From the NCBI GenBank assembly GCA_020726505.1, contig JAHLEZ010000001.1, positions 3,472,001 through 3,536,000 of the forward strand: a stretch of 64,000 nt of DNA. Reading direction: 5' to 3'. This DNA is from Leptodontidium sp. MPI-SDFR-AT-0119 (Eukaryota; Ascomycota; Leotiomycetes; Helotiales; Leptodontidiaceae). The notes beneath the pieces were generated by a model. The model had not been told where the DNA came from. It did not search any database and saw only the letters and a list, made by a program, of their open reading frames with translations. Each line of letters begins with the position of its first letter. Position 1 is the first letter of the stretch. The position numbers and the translations under genes are program-made. Positions 11,358 to 24,500 of this stretch are shown piece by piece.

Positions 11358-14300
11358 ATGAGAAGCGCCACTAACAACCCACCCAGGGAGTTAAAAACGC
11401 GACTCGGCGGCATCGTCGAATCATTCTTCACGACTCTATCGCCCAAAGAAAAAGAGCTATTCGTCGCTACGACAGTAGTCGAGAACCTCCTCGCCGATGT
11501 GCAGACGGCGGAGAGCCAGCACAAGGCCAAGAGCGCAAGCCGCAAGGCATCCGTAGCGCTGAAACCCTTCATTGCGGGTATCGAGCAGTATTGTTCGGCG
11601 TTTGATGTTATTGCGAATGCGAGCTCGACGATCCTGTCGCCGCTATGGGGATCTTTTCGGATTGTGTTGCATGTGAGTGGGATTCGCTCGCTACCTTACC
11701 TACCTACCTGCCTACCTACCTATAGGTAATTTGGAGATGGTATTTGTGCAAGATGCTAAAACGGAATAGTTGGCGAAGGAGTACACGGAGTACTTTGACA
11801 AGATCTCAGACATGATGGAGATCATGGGTTTGAATCTATCACAGCTCAGACGTCTACCTCAACTTTTCCCTAATAACGATCAGCTGAAAACTTTCATGGT
11901 CGAAGTCTTCCAAATCATGTTTGATTTCTGTACCAAAGCACGACATGTCTTTATCAAAGCCAGTGAGCGTACGAGTAAGAACCATCTGAGGGCAATTACA
12001 CCGGTTGGACTGTCTACGCTCATCAAGCTGGTGTGGAAACCGTTCAAGATCCAGTTTGGGGAGATACGTACGAGACTTACGGAAGTTATGGCAAAGATTG
12101 AATTTGAAATCAATCTAGCTGAGAAGGAAGAAGCTCATGCTGAGAGAGTCCGAGCTGCTAAAAATCGAACTGTTCAGAGCAGCCGCTGGGAAGAGACGGA
12201 ACAGTTCCAGAAACGGTGGCAGAGTGAAGTGGAGGATAGCGGGATGGAGAAAATTACCAAGTGGCTCGCCCCGGCTGATGTGTTGAGCAACCACAACGCA
12301 TCCGTCAAGCTTCGATATGGGTCCACTGGATCCTGGTTCTTGGGTTGTACGGAATTCCAGAATTGGCTGAAGGATGACAGCTCGCCTCTTTTCTGGCTCC
12401 ATGCCATCCCAGGTGCTGGAAAGACCGTCTTGACGTCCACAGTGATCAATTACCTGAAGCATGAATACCAAAGCAGCGAAGTCGGCCTATCATATTTCTT
12501 CTGCGACTACAAAGATCCCATGAAACAAGATCCCTCAACCGTTCTCCGGACACTCCTCAATCAACTCAGCAGCCAAAACATGGCCGTCTACCAGAACGTC
12601 CAGAAATTCTACAAAGAGCAATACAAAGACGACCGAGTCGCCAACCTAGCCCCTCCATCTCTCGATCTAGTACGAAGCAACTTCAGCCAGTTCCTCGACG
12701 GATCGTATAAAAAGGTATTCATCGTCATCGACGCCGTGGACGAATGTCATGATCGGGAATGTATCCTGAAAGCCATCTCGGCGATTGGAGATTCGGTCGA
12801 GCATATCAAGATTCTGGTGAGCTCGAGAGAGGACCCGCTCATCAATGAGGAGTTTAAGGATTTTCCGAATCTGAAGATGAGAGCTACGCATGTCTCGAGT
12901 GATATTGAGAGTTATGTGGATGCGACGTTGAATGCGAGGATTGCGTCGAAGAAGTTGAAGGTTAAGGATGATGAGCTCAGGAAGCAGATCTCAGATACTT
13001 TGGTGTTGAAGGCGGAGGGGATGTGAGTCTCAAGTTTCTTCTTTGGCTCTGCTCTTACATGTCGAACATGACTTGGGTTAATGATATTTGTAGGTTCCAA
13101 TGGATCAACTGCCAAATCGACCACCTCTGTAAATTCAAAACCCACAACGCCATCCGAGAAGCACTCAAGCATCTCCCGAAAACGCTTGAGGAAACTTACC
13201 TCCGAATCCTCCAATCCATAGACGAAGACCACCAAGAGATAGTCCAAAAGCTACTCAAATGGCTCGTCCGCGGTGCGAGAGAGATGACTTTGAAAGAACT
13301 GGCATCAGCAATAGCCATTGATCCAAGTGCTGATAATGAGAACGTGGATCCTGATGATTTGATGGATCCGGAAGATATCGTTGGATTTTGTAGTAGTCTG
13401 ATCACGGTATCTGATGACCATAAAGTGTCGCTTGCTCATTTCACTGTCAAGGAGTTCTTGACTTCGGTTAGGATCAAGGAGAGTCTGAGTGTTTACTATA
13501 TCGCGCAGGAGGGAGTACATGCTGAGCTGGCGGAAGTTTGCTTGACTTATCTAAACTACAGGGACTTTGACCGCCGACCTGTTGCATCTGTGGAGGAAGT
13601 TGTCCCTCTTCTCGACGAGTACAGCTTCTTGGAATACGCGGCGAAATCCTGGCCTATTCATGCTCACCATGTCTCAACTTCAGAAGACCTGATCCATGAT
13701 CTCATCGAGAAATTATTCCATTCGAGTACCCAACGGCGCGGCAATTATGACTTGTGGTTACAGATCTACCACCTCCAGCATCGACGGAACGCTCTGGCTA
13801 TTGTCCCACCTCCACACACCACACCTTTGTACTACGCCTCATTCTTTGGCCTCTCCAAGACTGTCGACTCGCTTCTAGACGACGGGGCAGAGACACCTAT
13901 CGAACTCCAAAAGACAGATAATCCCCTCACAGCATCAGCCACCGAAGGTCACGCCACTGTACTGGATATTCTCCTCAAGAGATGTTTCGCAGATGAAGAC
14001 AAAGAAAAACTCGCTCGGTATCTATATCTAGCTGCCTCTCGAGGCCATGCAGACGCCACTGAAGTCCTCCTCGGTGCCGGTGCGCCCATCGATGGCAAAG
14101 GTGGAAAATACGGCACCGCCCTGCAAATCGCAGCTCTAGAAGGCCACCCTCACGTCATTACCACCCTCCTTAAAAGAGGAGCGAACCTCAAAGTAGCTGA
14201 TCCACGGTTTGGGACCCCATTATCAGCCGCAGCAGAGAAAGGACATCGTCGCGTAACGAAACTTCTCCTGGGTGGTGGAGCATCGATCAACGGCCGAGGG

Positions 14301-17300
14301 GGATGGTATTCTACCCCTTTAATCGCAGCAATTGTTGGGAAAGATGATTCGATCATCAACGAGATGTTAGATAAAGGAGCGAATGTCAATGCCCAAGGCG
14401 GTCGGCATGATTGTGCTCTCATGGCAGCAGCTGCTCTCGGCAAGATCGATCTGGTCAAGAAACTCATTGACCTCGGAGCTCGAGTTAATGACGAGAATGA
14501 TAAAGGGGCTGATGCGTTGCATTCCGCTTGCTGTGCGGGCAGACTTGATGTTGTTGAGCTTCTTCTTGCTCATGGCGCAGATGTTAATGCGAAAGGGGGG
14601 TAAACATCGAAATGCACTCAACGCAGCTAGTGCAGAAGGTCATTTGGAAATCGTCCAGGTTTTGCTGGCTGCTGGTGCGGACGTCGAAGCTTACGATTCG
14701 CACTATGGGAATTCTTTGCAAGCTGCGGCTTTCAACGGCTACAAAGATATCGTACGTGTTCTAGCAGATGCTGGAGTCGATGTCAACATGGAAGGTGGCG
14801 TTAGGGGAACAGCACTCGTGAGCGCTACTTCAGCGGGAAATCTCGAGATGGTGAAACTTCTCGTCGAATTAGGCGTGCCCATGGAAAATACATATGATAC
14901 GTTAAACGCCACAATCATAGCAGTCCGCAAGGGGCACGAGGAATTGGTCCGGTATTTCATCAGCAATGGTGTTGATATCGATGGGATGGGGGAGCTTCGG
15001 TCGACTGAGGAATGGACACCACTTGCACTCGCTGCTCACAAAGGAAATGTGCATTTAGTGCAAGTCCTGCTGGATCTGGGAGCTACTGTTGAAGCTGAAG
15101 CAGGTCTTCATGTCACCCCGCTGATAGCTGCGGTCGATAGTGATCACTGTAATCAGAAGGTCCTGGAGATCCTTCTCGCTGCTGGATCGGATGCCAATGA
15201 GTTGGTCACACCAGGAAGTAAAGAGAAAGCGGGATGTGCGCTCATCGCAGCTATCAGGCGCGGAGATATCCAAGCTATGAATCTCTTGATGGACCATGGC
15301 GCTGATCCAAATACCGTCAATGGCGATGAATGTACACCATTGATGGCTGCTGTTCGATTAGAAAACGAAGCGGCAATGGACGTTCTCATGGAACGAGGCG
15401 TTGATATCAATCTCTGCTCAGAGCCGAACGTCGACCTGAGTGACAGTACCGGCACAGTCACCGCTTTGGAAGTCGCCGCCAAATATGGACATATATCTTT
15501 GATCCATCGTTTAGTCAAGGCCGGAGCACTCCTCGCACTCGAAAGAGACGATACAGTTTTCAAGACTGCTCTTCAATGCGCAGCTTACTACGGACAACCA
15601 GAATCGATCATAGCGCTTTTAGAATTGGGGAGTGATGTACATGTCGTTGGTGGAACGTTTGGAACGGCTTTACAAGCTGCTGCACTTTCTCAGAATGAGA
15701 AGTGTGTTGATTTACTTGTTGAGGCGGGGGCAGATGTCAACCAGCATCATGTGGGCAAGGTAAACACATCTCTTCATTGTATGACTGGAATCTACTTACT
15801 AACTCTGGTTAAAGTTTGGAACAGCACTCATAGCAGCTTGTGTTGGTAATGATACGACGTATCAAGATTACAAGAGTAATGGCTTTCATGCACTCCTGCG
15901 ACATGGAGCAGATGTGAACTTGAATGGAGGAGGGGATTTACCATATGCGATCATCGCTATGGCGTGCCAGGGAGATGCGGACGGCTTGAAGATTCTAATC
16001 GAGGCTGGAGCTGATGTGAATAAAACGGGTGGGAAGTGGCACTCTGCACTTCAGGCTGTTATGAGTGATGATAGCGATAGTACGTATCCCTCTGTTCTCC
16101 CTCAAATTCCCTTCCCTTCCCAAGCAGTTCCAGCATAGGTCTTCCTCTTCACATGGAATACCATCCTAGATGTTCCCAACATCCACTTAAGATAAAACTA
16201 ACACTCACTCCAGACGACGAAGAAAAACTCCGCATCCTCCTCGCCGCCGGCGCAGACGTCAACGCCTTCGGCGGCGTCTACGGCACCGCCCTCGAAGCAG
16301 CCTACAGAGGCGGTTACTACGTCGCCACACGAATCCTCTACAACCACGGCGCCTCCCACTCCGTCTACGGCGGGAAATGGGGTTCTGCACTCGGCTCCGC
16401 AATCTCAGGAGCATGCCACACGCTCGTGCACCAAATCGTACAGCACCACAAAGCAGACGTCAACATCCCGTGCGGGAAATGGGGATCCCCTCTGCATTTC
16501 GTGATCGTGCAGCGCTCCGACGACGAAGAGGCGCTGATCGATCTCTTCCTCGACAACGACGCTGACGTGAACGCCATCGGGGGCGAAAATTCCACGGCGT
16601 TGGGAGCGGCTGCTGTGGAGGGTGAGCCGGGGATGGTGAGGAGGTTGTTGGAAAGGGGCGCGGATCCGAATTTGGTTTGGGAAAAGTCGGGTAGAAGTCC
16701 TCTTTTCTTGGCGTGTCAGACGCAGGATATGGATGATATTCAGATGTTGCTTGATGCTGGTGCGGATGTACATCTTGCTACGAAAAGGGGGTCGATCTTG
16801 CAGAGTGCTGCTATAGGGGATGAGGACGGTTGCGTGGAAGTCATTGAGAAGATCCTTGATGCGGGTGCGGACGTCAATGCGAAGACTGTAGGACCGTATG
16901 GAACGGCGTTGCATGCCGCTGCTCTGGCGGGTAATGTCGCTGCTGTGGCGTGTTTGCTAGATCATGGTGCCGATGTGTCTATAAAAGCTGGCCATTTCGG
17001 ATCTGTGCTGCAGGCTGCTGCGTTCAAGGGCTCATTTGCTTTGATCCGTTTACTTCTTAAGTATGGCGCAGATATCAATATGCTGGGTGGGAGATACCGT
17101 ACTGCTCTCCAAGCAGCCTGTGTTGCTGGGCGAGAAAAGACCGCGAAGCTCCTACTGGATGAAGGAGCCGATGTCAACATCTCTGGCGGCCAATACGGGA
17201 CGGCGCTCATGGCAGCTATCAATGCGGAGAATTTGACTCTAGTGCGCCTCTTGCTTGCTCGAGGCGCGGATCCGGATATTAGGGGTGGGTGGTATGGGAG

Positions 17301-17790
17301 TGCGTTTGGGACGGCGATTTTGTTTAAGCGGGACGATATTGCGAGGGTTTTGGTTCAGAGTCAGAGAAAGAAAGGGGTGGATTTGAGTGGAATGCTGGAT
17401 ATTGGGGAGCAGAAAGAGCATTGGAAATGGAATTTTGAGGAGGTGGAGGAGGCTGTTAAAGAAGCTTTGGAGGATGATGTGGAGGGGGAAGAGGAGGAGT
17501 GGAGTGAGAGTGAGATTGTGGTGCCTGAGGCTGTGGAGGGGGAGGATGAGTGGGAGGATGAAGACGAGGACGAGGACGATAGTGAAGAGACGGAGACTGA
17601 GACCGGAGAAGATGATGATGGAGATGGAGACGAGGGCAGTGATGATAATGGCGACGAAAGCGTCACGCCTTCGAGAGCTGATTCGGGTGCTGTCATTGAA
17701 GGCTTGAACGAGAAGGGCAAAACAGCGAAGAAAGATAATGGTCTTGACTTCAGCTGGTTGAAAGTAGAAGAGATTATCGACAACGATTAG
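11358..17790 (+). CDS. NACHT-ankyrin STAND receptor (fungal NLR) with acidic tail; frame broken once
   Basis: Five exons: 11358-11672, 11770-13022, 13094-15759, 15815-16079 and 16214-17790. The exon sum is 6076 bp, one base more than a multiple of three. The extra base is in a run of six G at 14595-14600, where an ankyrin repeat ends at TAA while the next frame continues the same repeat. With five G the product would be 2024 residues. Domains: a helical N-terminal domain (about 1-230) of the type common in fungal NACHT proteins (DUF7708-like, tentative); NACHT NTPase with Walker A GAGKT near 320 and Walker B VFIVIDAVDECHD near 420; a winged-helix-like linker (MFQWINCQIDHL, AHFTVKEFL); more than 20 ankyrin repeats (about 766-1885); and a Glu/Asp-rich tail of about 120 residues. 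Such proteins are linked to nonself recognition and programmed cell death in fungi. Ligand unknown. The break may be decay, an allele or an assembly error. Confidence 0.85.
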
Positions 17791-18534
17791 TTTTAAAAGC
17801 CACCAAGCTGTTCCGTTGAAGGAAGAAGAAATATCATCGAGAAGTTCAATTTGTGATGCTCATTATTGACAGACACATTTTCCTCTCGCTTAAAAAGGCC
17901 TTGGCAAAAACCACAACACCCCTCCAATTCGCAATGAAAAAGGACCCATTCATTCACCCAACATAATCCCATTCAAACGGCGAGCTTCTACTCCCTCCTA
18001 CGAACAGCGATGAAAAAAGAACCAGGACCGAATCCACCGACCCCTTCTTGCCTCCCATAGCAATTTTCCTGCAAAAACAACCAACAACCAACGCCAAAGA
18101 GACCAAAAAGCTACCTACCAATTCTTCAAAGGTGAACTCAACACCACAAGCCAGCTTCCAATTCACTGATTCACCGTCACCTTCAAGAGAGAAGAAAATT
18201 CCTCTAAAGTGCGCGCCCTTGTTGTATTCGCTTTCAACTCCAATCTCAACATCAACCTGCACCACCATTTCAACGACGACAACGAAGACATAAAATCCTC
18301 GACCTCGACTTCAACTTCGATCTCGATACCAACCTAACACCTCCGCCAACAAATTCCAGAGCACAAAGAACAAATCCCAGTCCCAAATCCCACACCTACA
18401 GCAGAGAAATCAATCCACCTCACCCACTCACCTTAATCGCAACAAAACGCAACACATCCCATTCCCGTCGCTTTGACTCAGAATTCAAAACTCCCATTCC
18501 CACCGAGTCACAGACCAACTGTTGCCACGTCAAG
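17791..18534. other. Intergenic, CA/CT-rich leader region
   Basis: About 0.74 kb, strongly C- and A-rich on the plus strand, typical of a long fungal 5' UTR for the gene at 18535. No separate gene is seen. Confidence 0.5.
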
Positions 18535-18582
18535 ATGTGCATCGCGAAGACATTCGTTTGTGCGTATCCCCATACCTCCTCT

Positions 18583-18616
<34 letters not shown>

Positions 18617-19230
18617 TTCACCCGTTTCACCCTAGAATTTCAAAACCAAATCCTAACGCACCCCCTCCCCTTTCAGATGACTGCAAACACAAACACCTCA
18701 TCCGTCTACACTGCCACAGACGCAACCCCCTTCTGTGTTCGGATCTGAAGAACAGTCGTGTGCGACGGTATTACGACTGTTGCTGCTGTATTGAGTACCA
18801 GCTTAGTCTTGGGGCTGTTGGAGAGGAGAGGAAGATTCAAGAGGATGGGGCGGAGGAGGTCGAGGGGAAGGATATTAGGGGGTGGTTGGAGAGTGTGGGT
18901 TTAGATGATCATGATCATGAAGGGGAAGGGGAGGTGTTGGAGAGTGTTGAGCGGGATGGTTATGAAGGGGGAGATGGAGAGGGGGATGTGAATATGGATA
19001 CGGATATGCAGGATGGAGAGGTGGTAGAGGGGCTTTTTGAGGAGGCTGGTATGAGGGGTGTGGGTTTGAATGGTGTTGATGCTGCCGATACTGGTGTTGG
19101 AGAGGGAAAGGATGGGGATGGGAAGCGAGTTGAGAGTTTGGAGGAGAACGAGAAGAGGGAGAGGATGGAGGAGAAAGAGAGGAAGAGGAGGGAGGAGGTA
19201 TTGGAGGGGATGGCTGGTGGTGGGTTTTGA
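18535..19230 (+). CDS. Small Cys/His-containing acidic protein with a poly(C) intron
   Basis: Two exons, 18535-18559 and 18677-19230, joined across a 117-bp intron with GTGCGT donor and TTTCAG acceptor. The exon sum gives 192 residues. Splicing creates MCIAKTFVYDCKHKHLIRL followed by HCHRR, a CCCC cluster and IEYQLSLG, a compact Cys/His region that looks metal-binding. The rest is Glu/Asp/Gly-rich with a charged helix (KRERMEEKERKRREE) at the end. The intron also happens to be open and a multiple of three. Read through, it would insert a run of about 11 prolines from the poly(C) tract, giving 231 residues. I favour the spliced form because it unites the Cys/His motif. The coding strand of exon 2 is almost purely purine. 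I do not recognise the family by name. Confidence 0.6.
18584..18616 (+). repeat. 33-base poly(C) homopolymer inside an intron
   Basis: An uninterrupted run of 33 C between the donor and acceptor of the small Cys/His gene, about 60 bp upstream of the acceptor. The opposite strand is poly(G). The exact length may be uncertain, because such runs are hard to sequence and prone to slippage. Confidence 0.95.
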
Positions 19231-20103
19231 GGTTGAGGGGGGTGAATAGGATAGGTTGGTGTTGTGGTTGTTTGGGGAGGGAGTGGGATGACTCCGATGG
19301 GGTTGGGAAGTGGGAAATGGACCTGGCTCACTGATGGTCTGGTAATGGTAGCTGGTTGTTTTATGTACAGTAGTGTACACTTCCACGGAGCAAAATTAAT
19401 TAATAAATGTCCATAATATTCATCCGATATAAAACCCAAGCGAACAGATGACTTGATCTACCCAGGCAGGTAGCCATCGGTATTCAACCTTTGTAACCAG
19501 TACAGACTCACACTCCAAAACCCTCGTCAGCTTCCTCAAACACCTACTTGTCATCCCATTAAAATAATAGACTTCTTCTAGGGAGTTCGAGATATACTCA
19601 ACTCACATCCTCTTCCCCAAGCCTCTCTTTATACATTTCCTTCTTCCTCCCACTTGGCAAAATCAAAATTAATGTCGTATAAGTCAGGTAGATTCCTGGT
19701 CCTTTCTCCTCTGTCACTTATCGCATGTATCTTTTCTTTCAATATCTTCTCGCCAACAAAATTCTCTCGCTATTTATTATTCGCTGAGATTTGGAAGTTG
19801 TACAGACAATGGCAGGGTATTTACTTGCCTACTCATTTATGCCGAGATACACAGACTCGCAGATGCAAGACGCGCATATCTCAGCATAATATCAAGATTG
19901 CCCCACAGGTGCGTCTTTACTGTGCCTAGGTAAACAGCCTGCGCGGTATGATCAGCCTGAACCTCTCAACTTCATCATCTCATCACTTCTCAACCACACA
20001 GAATTCTCTTCTTCAACTATAACATCGTTCAATTCAAGTAAAATTGTCTGGTATGAGACTGTCATATACATATTTCTGTTCTCAATGAGTGTGTTCAATC
20101 CTA
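19231..20103. other. Convergent intergenic region
   Basis: About 0.87 kb between convergent genes. It is low complexity (G/T-rich near 19240-19320, AT-rich later). No gene is supported. Confidence 0.5.
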
Positions 20104-21570
20104 TCAAACTTTCTTCCAAATCGGCAGACTCAAGAATACAATAACCATCAGCGTCGCGAATCCCATCCCACCAAGCACACTCTGCATCACCACTTTCCTC
20201 TGTAGTCGTCTCAAATTGTCGTCTTTCACTTTCAGTTTGCGGTCGAAGATCATCAGCTTTGACACCAGTCGGATGAATCGAGACTTCTTTGTTACAATTG
20301 GGTCGTCTTCGAATCTCTCCCAGGGAAGAGGTTGGCGTCTGGAGAAGAGAAGGAGGAAGAAGCAACTACCTCTTATGCCGGAGAGTATCAATCCTACACC
20401 CACACTCCACATTGGCCAGATACCGAGCCCTCGCCAGCGAGAGCAGTGTCTGAAAGATGGGGAGGCAAAAGCTAGGAGCATCATGGCTAGGAAGCCGCCG
20501 ATAGTGAGGACGATGCCGAGACCAGTGGCCATGCAGATTGTCTCAAATGTCCCGTTGGATACGCCAAGACGAATGAAGTTTCTGTGCGAACATGACTTCA
20601 AGAGGAGGTAGCAATGTTCTGCGATGGGTTTGAGATGTTTGGCGTCGGTGGATGTTGAGATGGCATCAAGGACTTTGCGTCGCATGGGAGCTGGAATGTT
20701 GAGTTCTTTGGCTGAGCCAGGGAGGAGGAAAATGGTCCGTATGGTGTCGAGTTCTGCACGGCGCATGCCCTCAATTTCTGTTGATGTCCTTGCTTCCGCT
20801 TCGGCCTCGATCTTTTCGACGACGGAAAATGGTCTCTTGTACATGGGTGATAGTCGTCCACTCTCGCAGCCTTTCGGTCCGCATGCTCCTCCGGGACTTA
20901 CGAAGGCGGAAATTCGAGAGTATATTTCGGCTGTTTGATGTCAGCTTTCTGGTCGGTTGCCAATGCTGTCGCCACCTACAGTCTTCAAAGTTGAAGTAAT
21001 CTTGGGCTTCAGTCTCCTGGATCTTCTGCTCTTGAAACTTCTCGTCATTTTCTGGCTTGGCGAGGCTCATTTGAGAATTCGTTCCCGATCCATTGACATC
21101 GACTGGCGTGAGAGCACGAGGAAGTTCTGGGAATGCCGTTAGACGACCTGCTTCGAAGTTCTTGAACCTGAATGTCGCATGATGGTTAGCACATCGAGGA
21201 TCGCATGTGACACCAGCAATGACCGTACCAGACATAAAATTCCAGATTCTCCGACGAGTGTTCGATGTATTTCAGATACATGTAGAAGTCATAGAGCGAC
21301 ATCGGACTGCCTGTCCTGGGTATCAGTAACTGCAAGCAAGTGCTTCGACGAGAGACAATGCATACAAGTCCTATTCTTCAGGATTCTTTCAAGACCGAGC
21401 TTTGAGGGTATATCATGGCTGCTTCTACGTTTGGTCTCTTCACTGGTCCTTGGGGTACTGGGGTTTGAGGCTGTGCCAGCATTGTCGCTGATATTGGTTG
21501 CGAACTGATTAACATCGACATACGAAGGCTTCTTGTACCAACGCAACCAGTCGGGATACTGAGCCTTCAT
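20104..21570 (-). CDS. RGS-domain protein with three C-terminal membrane helices (Rax1/RgsD-like)
   Basis: Four exons: 21570-21366, 21310-21229, 21167-20980 and 20930-20104 (introns 55, 61 and 49 bp). The sum is 1302 bp, 433 residues, almost the length of yeast Rax1 (435). The regulator-of-G-protein-signalling fold starts around residue 65 with CSPMSLYDFYMYLKYIEHS and ENLEFYVWFKNFEAG. It resumes after an insertion at KELNIPAPMRRKVLDAI and ends near HRNFIRLGVSNG. Three hydrophobic segments follow (ICMATGLGIVLTIGGFLAMM; WPMWSVGVGLILSGI; GGMGFATLMVIVFLSLP). Fungal proteins with this layout (Rax1, RgsD) act on G-alpha signalling or bud and polarity site marking at membranes. The start is the ATG at 21570; no upstream ATG is in frame. 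Orthology to Rax1 rather than RgsD is unresolved. Confidence 0.85.
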
Positions 21571-24500
21571 GATGAGGACGTGCAAGATGATCAAGCTCGA
21601 GTTCGAGTTCAAAAGAAGTTAAGTTTCCAAGATGAAGAAGAGGAAGAAGGAAGTCGACAAAGGGGATGGTGCGGAACTGGCGCCGATCTTATACTTTCGG
21701 AAAGAGCGTAGCTGCTGCTGCTGTTGCAGTTGTTCGTTCCTGTTGTGCCTGGAGGCACGACTTGACCTGACTTGACTTGACTTGCCCTATTCGCAACTCC
21801 CCTGACAGCATCGCATGGCATCTAGACTTGCCTTCTAGCTGCATGGCACTGCAGGGCATGGCATGGCATGACATCCATGGATGGTTGCACTGGACGGGAC
21901 TGGACTCGACATCCAGCTGCACCTGCAGACATCGGCAAAGATTTCTCCATAGATCTACCTGCCTACTCTGTTCTGGTCTGATTGCTTCTGCAGCTACCCA
22001 CCCGTCAAGCCCAGCAAGTGCAACTCGAAGGGCATTCATTGATGTTACCCGCACGTTCTCGCTCTGCATCGACTTCCAAGCAGCTAGAACTTCATCCCGT
22101 GCCTGGTTCCTGCACTATCCATCCTCAAGTCCTCTCTCTCAATCCACTCAAGCATCATGATGAACAGCTTTGATGTTCTCTCCCGTCTTCGCTGCAGTCG
22201 CACGAACCCTCTCCGTTTTTCCATCCCGCCTTCAAACAAACAAAGAGTGGCTCGAGAGTGCATGATGCGTGGCTTTTGGCGGAGTCCGGTGCAGCTGAGC
22301 TGAGCTGAGCGTCCCCTCCCCTCCCCTCGAGTCTCGAGCACGCGGGGTTGACAGCGACAGCGGCGGTCTGTGCCACTGGGTACAGTATCTCGATGATCGA
22401 GTCCTCCTCGTTCCACCATCTCTCTCTACGTTCTCCAGCAGTGCAGTATCTCTGCTTCTCTGCATCTCATTGCGCTCGGGCGGTGATTGGTGATGTGCGA
22501 TTGATCCGCCAGCTGCAAATGCAACCAGATTGGCGGATGATTGGCACGTGCCCCACCGCCACAGAGGGCCTGAGAGTAAACTCCAGTTTGAACTACAGGT
22601 CTGTGCCAAATACACTTCGTCCAATAGCTCGATCGATTCGAAACATTCGTCTAAAAATCCCATATTAGCCTGAAGTCGAGAAATGGAGTTGTTGCTTTTA
22701 ACCGGATGGTGACTGCTGTTTGTTCGTCTCGATGTTGTGAGTTGCAGTTATGTTGATGCATGTGTGTGCTCTTTGACGGAAACGATTGCTTTGAAGATAA
22801 GAGACCAACTGTTACGCAGCTTCAGATGGGGCAATGCACAGTGTGCAGAGAGTCAAGCTGAGCAATGTTTGTGTCATTGTTCTTGTTTTGCCTAATCGTT
22901 TTGCCTTGAGCCTGATTTTAAATATTCTGCTTGTCTTTGAGTTGGGACTCGAACGATTTGAAAAGATGCACGGATTGCTGTCGGACTCGGGCAATTGCAT
23001 TATTACATTATTCATATATGCTGGTAGTTGAATTGGCTCAGAATAGTAGTCGTCGAGTTTTAACGGAAGTTGAGAGGACGATTCTTTTCGCTTTCTGACT
23101 TTGACTTTGCCTTTGGCGAGATGCGAGAATGTTATGCTACTAACTTGATTGCTGTGCTATCTAAGATTCTGTTAAATTGTGTGCTTGGTGCAAATCTAAT
23201 GCATACACTGGTATATCGGTTTCCTTGTTAGAGCTTCGCAGTGTCATATTGCTTGTTGCCTTGGTATATATGTGGACTTCCACGTTTCCCCATTGTAAAA
23301 CTTGAAGGACAGCCTCAATCACGGCCTTCAGATTCTTGCGGGGACAAACCAAAAGGATAAAAGGCTTATGGAAGGTACTCAAACGTAGGATTTACATGGC
23401 AATGCACGTTTCGATTGACATGGCCGTTTCCTGCAGCGTCTGCTGTCTACCCGTCTGCAAGAACCTCAACCCGGATAGTTGATCCTCCCCATCATGTTTT
23501 TTTGTTCTAGGCCCAACTTCTCTATTTCCCCATCCCTTATTCCAGTAACACTGAATAGCAACTTCGAAACAAATCACGAAACTCTCCTCTTAAATTTAAC
23601 TTGGTGCCACATATTCTAACCTCCAGTCACAACCGTACACCTTCGCTTCCAACTGGGCAGCTCCCGATGGGCAGTGCCACTTGATATGCTACGTGGGCAA
23701 ATCAATTCCTCAGGACAGACGCGACCAGCAAACTCCACTTTAATCTAGAGAGTGGATGTATGAGTACGTACTGCTAACCCCAAAATATTCCCCTGCTCCC
23801 TTCCGTCTTATAGAGACAATAGTTTCTCAAACCAACCATGGCGTCTCGGTACAGAACCATGAGAGGATCTAATTTCTAATACGAGTGAAGGCTTGTCGCC
23901 CCTATGGCCTCGATACATCTTATGTCCTGAAGGAGGGAAGTAGCTCTGAGGAGAGCAATTCCGGGAGTCCGTGGGGTGAGGTTGCTTGGAGCCTGGGGTT
24001 GCGTTGAACATCGTCAAGGATAAGCGAGACGTTGGTATTTATGCATTTTTACTGCCGCCAGGTCAGGTCAGCACCGACCTAATTGGAACGAGGCGGGCAG
24101 GCACGCTGATTGAAGACATTTTCCCTCCTCGATAGACGGCTGTGCTGTATCCAGGGAAAGGGGAGAAAGAAGCACAAACTGGAGGCCACCTACCCGACGG
24201 GGAAGAACATGCGGTATAGAGCGAGAGAGACGGATCCTGTGACTTGTAGAGTTTGTATATTCCATTGACGAACTCTTGATTGTCTAAACGGATTGTGACT
24301 CTGACGTAATATTTTGTGGGCCTTGAACCTTCTTCCCCAGAGAGTCACACCTTACGTCCATCTTGAACCCCAGGCTCGCCAGTATCCGCATGTCAGAGAG
24401 CATTTATAGCCACAAAGTCCTTACATCGCTGTTCTGGTCGCCGGATAAGCCTCGTATATCACGATATCTCTGGATTTGAAGACCATGTCGGCCAGCATCT

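Noticed and set aside
14600..14635. A 27- or 36-bp intron as an explanation of the receptor frame break
   Set aside because: Far shorter than any other intron here, and it would delete the start of an ankyrin repeat that is otherwise intact.
18560..18676. Reading the poly(C) intron as normal polyproline coding sequence
   Set aside because: Good splice sites exist, and splicing unites the start with the Cys/His motif. Retention is kept only as a possible isoform.
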